Both the position numbers and the translations under genes were made by a program. Below the pieces are notes generated by a model. That model had not been told where the DNA came from, made no database searches, and was given only the letters and a program-made list of their open reading frames with translations. 8,901 bases of DNA from Actinomycetales bacterium (lineage in GTDB: Bacteria; Actinomycetota; Actinomycetes; Mycobacteriales; Mycobacteriaceae), in the NCBI GenBank assembly GCA_012841845.1, contig DUTZ01000589.1:1-8901 (forward strand), read 5' to 3'. Of the stretch, positions 6,132 through 8,901 are shown in pieces. Each line of letters begins with the position of its first letter. The stretch's first letter is position 1.

Positions 6132-7461
6132 TCCGCTCGGAGCGCGCGTCGGCGAGGATCTCCTCGCGGTCCTCCGCCAGCAGGAACCCCTCGCCGATGA
6201 GCCGGTCCGTGGCCTCGCGGTAGGCGTCCAGGTACTGCCCGCGGTCGGTCCAGCGCGCCTCGAGCTCCGTCGGCGACACCTCGATCGTGCGGCCGAGCAG
6301 CATGCAGATGGGCTGCGCGTCCGGCAGCGGCGCCCCCACCAGCCGCTCGACCGGCGCGTCCACAGCCGGGGTCCGCACGCCGCCGCGCGCGTGCCCCCAG
6401 GCGTCCGTGATCACCTCGCCGCCGATCATCTCCACCGGCGGCGCCGCCGGCGGCCGCGTCCCGTCGGCCACCCAGTCGAGCAGGTGACGCAACGCGGCGC
6501 GCAGCACAAAGGCCTGCTGGCCGTTGTTGATCGGCCCGCCGCAGTCCACGAACGGCGCGAACTCGCCGAGCTGGAACACGTCGGCGTGTGCCGAGCCCGC
6601 GATCTCCCAGGTGACGATGTTCGCCGAGTCCGGCTGGCGGGCCGGCGCGAAACCCATCGGGAAGGTCAGGTCGCCCTCGGCCTGCAGGAGCATCACGGGC
6701 ACGTCCACGTCCTCGCGCAGCCGCACCGGGCCGTTGAACAGCGACGCCGAGATGTCGCTGCCGCGGCCGCGGTCGTCGTACGGCAGGTACCCGGCTCCAC
6801 GGCTGTGGAGGAAGTAGCCGTCGAACGCGCCGGTGAACGGGTGGACGCCGTTGACGTACGAGGTGAGCGCGAACGCCGACTGCGACTCCCCCACCGCGAT
6901 CACCGTCGTGGGCCGCAGGTCGCCGAGCGGACCCCCGGGCTCGGGGACGCGGGCGTACTCGGCGAGCTGGGTCATGATGTCGTAGGAGTAGGCGTCGCCG
7001 GGATGGTGCAGGTCGCCGTAGCGCTCGGGGGTGTGACGACGAAGCCCGTCGGTCAGCCCGCCAAGGCCCACCGCGGCGTCGCCCCCCTCCACGCCGATGT
7101 ACTGGGCGCTCACCCCGAGCCAGGCGTGGCCGCGCCGCAGGATCTCGTCGGCCACGTACGTGTACTCGGGCGCCGCGTCCTGGCCGCCGCTCACGTTGAG
7201 CCACTCGACGAGCACCACGCCGCTGAAGTCCTCCGCCTCCGGCCGGCGCACGAGCACGCGGGTGGCGTACGCGGACTCGTCGGCGCGGTTGAGCTCGACC
7301 CGGCCGTCCTCGGGAACCTCGGCCGCGTCGTAGGAGACCGCGTCGCCGCGCATCTCCCATTCGGAGCGGTGGTAGCCCGCCGCGGTGAGGTCGGGGCCCT
7401 TGCGGCCGGCCATGGGGAGGAAGGGCGTGCCCTCGGTGAACTCGGTGAACGTCGCGCGCAT
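6121..7461 (-). CDS. Alpha/beta-hydrolase domain protein (Abhydrolase_10-like)
   Basis: A 446-residue protein without signal peptide, so probably cytoplasmic. It opens with FTEFTEGTPFLPMAGR, a beta-rich N-terminal region, then VVLVEWLNVSGGQDAAPEY and GVSAQYIGVEG, a combination I associate with the alpha/beta-hydrolase domain family PF20091. The nucleophile elbow is GESQS (Ser193), the acid is probably Asp264 (or Glu262) in QAEGDLTF, and His292 in GSAHADVFQ is the likely base, giving Ser-acid-His order. The enzyme should hydrolyse an ester or similar bond, but no substrate is established. The ATG at 7461 is preferred over a GTG at 7524, because the longer form adds a low-complexity Gly/Arg tail and reaches into the adjacent repeat. 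It lies 151 bp after the upstream gene, separated by the nested palindrome, and converges on the YhhN-family gene with overlapping 3' ends. It is unrelated in sequence to the secreted lipase, although the predicted lengths happen to match. Confidence 0.85.
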   Translation of the reverse strand: MRATFTEFTEGTPFLPMAGRKGPDLTAAGYHRSEWEMRGDAVSYDAAEVPEDGRVELNRADESAYATRVLVRRPEAEDFSGVVLVEWLNVSGGQDAAPEYTYVADEILRRGHAWLGVSAQYIGVEGGDAAVGLGGLTDGLRRHTPERYGDLHHPGDAYSYDIMTQLAEYARVPEPGGPLGDLRPTTVIAVGESQSAFALTSYVNGVHPFTGAFDGYFLHSRGAGYLPYDDRGRGSDISASLFNGPVRLREDVDVPVMLLQAEGDLTFPMGFAPARQPDSANIVTWEIAGSAHADVFQLGEFAPFVDCGGPINNGQQAFVLRAALRHLLDWVADGTRPPAAPPVEMIGGEVITDAWGHARGGVRTPAVDAPVERLVGAPLPDAQPICMLLGRTIEVSPTELEARWTDRGQYLDAYREATDRLIGEGFLLAEDREEILADARSERISW

Positions 7462-7474
7462 GGCTCCGATTCTG
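7462..7474 (-). promoter_or_regulatory. Weak candidate leaderless promoter of the alpha/beta-hydrolase gene
   Basis: On the minus strand CAGAAT (7474-7469, -10-like) is followed by 7 nt (CGGAGCC) and the ATG at 7461. The GGAG inside those 7 nt is only 2 nt from the ATG, too close for an efficient Shine-Dalgarno. Upstream, short GGGCA units recur four times between 7518 and 7474, which may be chance in such GC-rich DNA. Confidence 0.3.
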
Positions 7475-7520
7475 CCCGCCTTCCGCCGGTTTGCCCGCCT
7501 GCCCCCGCACGATTGCCCAC

Positions 7521-7611
7521 CCACCCCCGGAAATCGGCGACTCTGCGGCCGGATCGGCGGCCCCTCTGAGGGTCGCCGACCCGGGTACGGAGTCGCCGAT
7601 TTCGGGGGTGG
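7521..7611. repeat. Nested inverted-repeat element, about 91 bp
   Basis: Outer arms at 7521-7543 and 7590-7611 pair along their whole length (22 bp) with a single extra base in the left arm; they share GAGTCGCCGATTT and a GGGGGTGG end. Inside, TCGGCGGCCC (7554-7563) and GGGTCGCCGA (7570-7579) form a second hairpin with one mismatch (a G-U pair in RNA) and a 6-nt loop. TCGGCG/CGCCGA therefore occurs four times, two in each orientation. The outer right arm ends 1 nt before the stop codon of the upstream minus-strand gene. It could be a transcription terminator for that gene, a REP-like dispersed palindrome or a MITE remnant. No transposase or target duplication is seen. Confidence 0.8.
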
Positions 7612-7612
7612 C

Positions 7613-8901
7613 TCAGCCGTAGACCGGGTACGTCACCCGCGCCATCGAGGCGAGCATGTCCGGCAGGCGCACGGCGGCGCGCTGGCGGAGGAACTGCTCG
7701 TCCATCGGTCGCTCGAGCGCGGCTCGCCACACGTCCGGGCGCGTGTCCTTGAGCGTCCGGTAGGTGGGGAGCATGACCTCCTCGATGTAGCGCCAGCGTT
7801 CCTCGCGCACCGACCAGTTGAAGGCCGGCAGCGGCGTGACCATCCGCCACCGCGGCGGGGGCGGCTCCGCACCGCCGAGGTCGGCCGTGCCCAGGGTGAG
7901 CGGGGCGTATTCGCGCGGCGGCACGAGCCCGGGGATGGCCGGGTCGGCGGCGACGGTCGCCAGGTAGGTGAGCGCGCGCCCCACGGGGCCGCCAGCCGCG
8001 CGGGCGGCGTCCCACTGGTCGCCGATCACGTCGAACTGCTCGCGGTGCAGGAGCATCGCGTTGCCGGCCACCACCGCGTCGGGGTCGCCGGTGTCGACGA
8101 GCCGCCACGCCTCGCGGGTGGTGTCGTCGATGAGCCCGGCCGCCCGGTACTCGTCGATCGCCGCCAGACCGCCGGCGAGGTAGGCCTCGTGCTGCGGGAT
8201 GAGGTCCTGGTAGATGTGCTTGCTCATGGCCACCACGCGGACCTCGAAGTCCGCGATGTCCTGGGCCGTGATCCGGTTGCCCACCTGCAACAGCGAGGCC
8301 ACGTCCTCGGGCAGCGCCACCACGGCGGGCGCGGCCGCGGCCTCGAGCCGACCGGCCAGGTCGGCGACGATCGCCCGCACCTCGCGGACCTCGAGCACCT
8401 GCCGGCCGATGGTGACGTCCATCGTGCCGGCGGCGAAGGTCGGCCCGGCGAGGCCGCCCTGGCCGGTCCACAGGAAGTCCGGGTTCTCGCGCTGGAGCCG
8501 CTGGTAGTAGCTGAAGGTCCGGGCGAGGTTGCCCTGGTTGGCCTCCACGCCGAGCGTCGGGTCCCAGTTGTTGGGCTCGAGTCCCGCCTTCTCCGAGCCC
8601 ACGGAGAGCCAGTACTGGGCGAGCAGCGTGGCGTAGCGCGCGGGCGGCAGGCGGTCGGCCCGCGCCCGGTCGAGGAGCGCCCCGAGCAGCCCCGGGTCCG
8701 TGGGCAGCGCCGGGTTGTAGCCGCCGTTGCCCTCGGCGCTGATGTTGACGGCCGGCAGGTCGAGGACCTCCTCCAGCGTCCGCAGCGTGCCGGTCCCCGG
8801 CAGCGGCTCGAGCGGCGGCGGCGTGGGCGGCATCGCCGACCCGGGCGTGACGCGGGCGATCTCCACCGACCCGGGCAGCGGTTCGGCGGACGCGGGGTGC
8901 G
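7613..8901 (-). CDS. Uncharacterised protein, N-terminus beyond the right edge
   Basis: At least 429 residues; I do not recognise the family. The frame stays open to the window edge, so the real start may lie outside, or at a GTG at 8866 or an ATG at 8833. The first visible residues read HPASAEPLPGS, then a Pro-rich stretch in which EPLPG recurs, which could be the region after a signal-peptide site (ASA), but this cannot be tested here. After that comes a soluble, mostly helical protein. Distinct blocks are NISAEGNGGYNPALPTDPG, QYWLSVGSEKAG, EANQGNLARTFSYYQ, GQGGLAGPTFAAGTMD and, near the end, FNWSVREERWRYIEEVMLP. Codon use and the conserved-looking motif blocks argue for a real gene; the overlapping frames are shadows. 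No membrane helix or catalytic motif of a known family is visible. It is followed at once by the nested palindrome and may be its own transcription unit. Confidence 0.75.
   Translation of the reverse strand, partial: HPASAEPLPGSVEIARVTPGSAMPPTPPPLEPLPGTGTLRTLEEVLDLPAVNISAEGNGGYNPALPTDPGLLGALLDRARADRLPPARYATLLAQYWLSVGSEKAGLEPNNWDPTLGVEANQGNLARTFSYYQRLQRENPDFLWTGQGGLAGPTFAAGTMDVTIGRQVLEVREVRAIVADLAGRLEAAAAPAVVALPEDVASLLQVGNRITAQDIADFEVRVVAMSKHIYQDLIPQHEAYLAGGLAAIDEYRAAGLIDDTTREAWRLVDTGDPDAVVAGNAMLLHREQFDVIGDQWDAARAAGGPVGRALTYLATVAADPAIPGLVPPREYAPLTLGTADLGGAEPPPPRWRMVTPLPAFNWSVREERWRYIEEVMLPTYRTLKDTRPDVWRAALERPMDEQFLRQRAAVRLPDMLASMARVTYPVYG

Noticed and set aside
6391..7569. Plus-strand frame of 392 codons opposite the hydrolase gene
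   Set aside because: No motifs, composition of an antisense frame, and it ends inside the nested repeat.
7521..7611. Nested palindrome as an IS end or attachment site
   Set aside because: No transposase or integrase, no target-site duplication and no tRNA are visible, so only a repeat or terminator is claimed.
7191..8471. Minus-strand frame of 426 codons overlapping the unrecognised protein and the hydrolase
   Set aside because: Arg/Ala/Gly-rich shadow that runs through the nested palindrome and both real genes in the wrong frame.
8794..8880. Short repeated EPLPG and GACCCGGGC units at the visible start of the right-edge gene
   Set aside because: The copies are short and Pro/Gly-rich; this fits a low-complexity linker rather than a meaningful repeat.

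Overview
The window is chromosome-like DNA from a very GC-rich bacterium. G/C-heavy third codon positions, GTG starts, TANNNT-type -10 boxes placed directly before start codons, a CsoR-type copper regulator and a secretory-lipase-family exoenzyme together suggest an actinobacterium, probably near Dietzia, Gordonia or Rhodococcus. The genus is an inference; there is no rRNA or other marker to fix it.

Region 1 (1-2185) is a copper-homeostasis operon on the minus strand: csoR (Cu(I)-sensing repressor), copZ (small HMA copper chaperone) and copA (Cu(I)-exporting P-type ATPase, running off the left edge). An inverted repeat just before csoR overlaps a recognisable -35/-10 pair and is the likely CsoR operator. 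Apo-CsoR would silence the operon; Cu(I) would release it, so that CopZ captures copper and CopA pumps it out.

Region 2 (2186-3526, plus) is a single gene for a secreted alpha/beta-hydrolase of the secretory lipase family, transcribed divergently from the copper operon. Region 3 (3596-5427, plus) is a MarR-family regulator translationally coupled to a 14-helix DHA2-type drug exporter, a standard efflux pair. Region 4 (5454-6131, plus) is a YhhN/TMEM86-family membrane protein (lysoplasmalogenase family). Its 3' end overlaps by 11 bp the convergent gene of region 5 (6121-7461, minus), a cytoplasmic alpha/beta-hydrolase domain protein. Region 6 (7521-7611) is a nested inverted-repeat element. 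Region 7 (7613 to the right edge, minus) is a large open frame that I do not recognise.

Gene density is high: no gap exceeds 300 bp, and the two largest (2054-2185 and 7462-7612) hold the divergent copper/lipase promoters and the nested repeat. I saw no tRNA, rRNA, CRISPR, IS or phage genes. The items most worth a second look are the nested palindrome, the unrecognised protein beside it, and the consistent leaderless-start pattern at transcription-unit starts.
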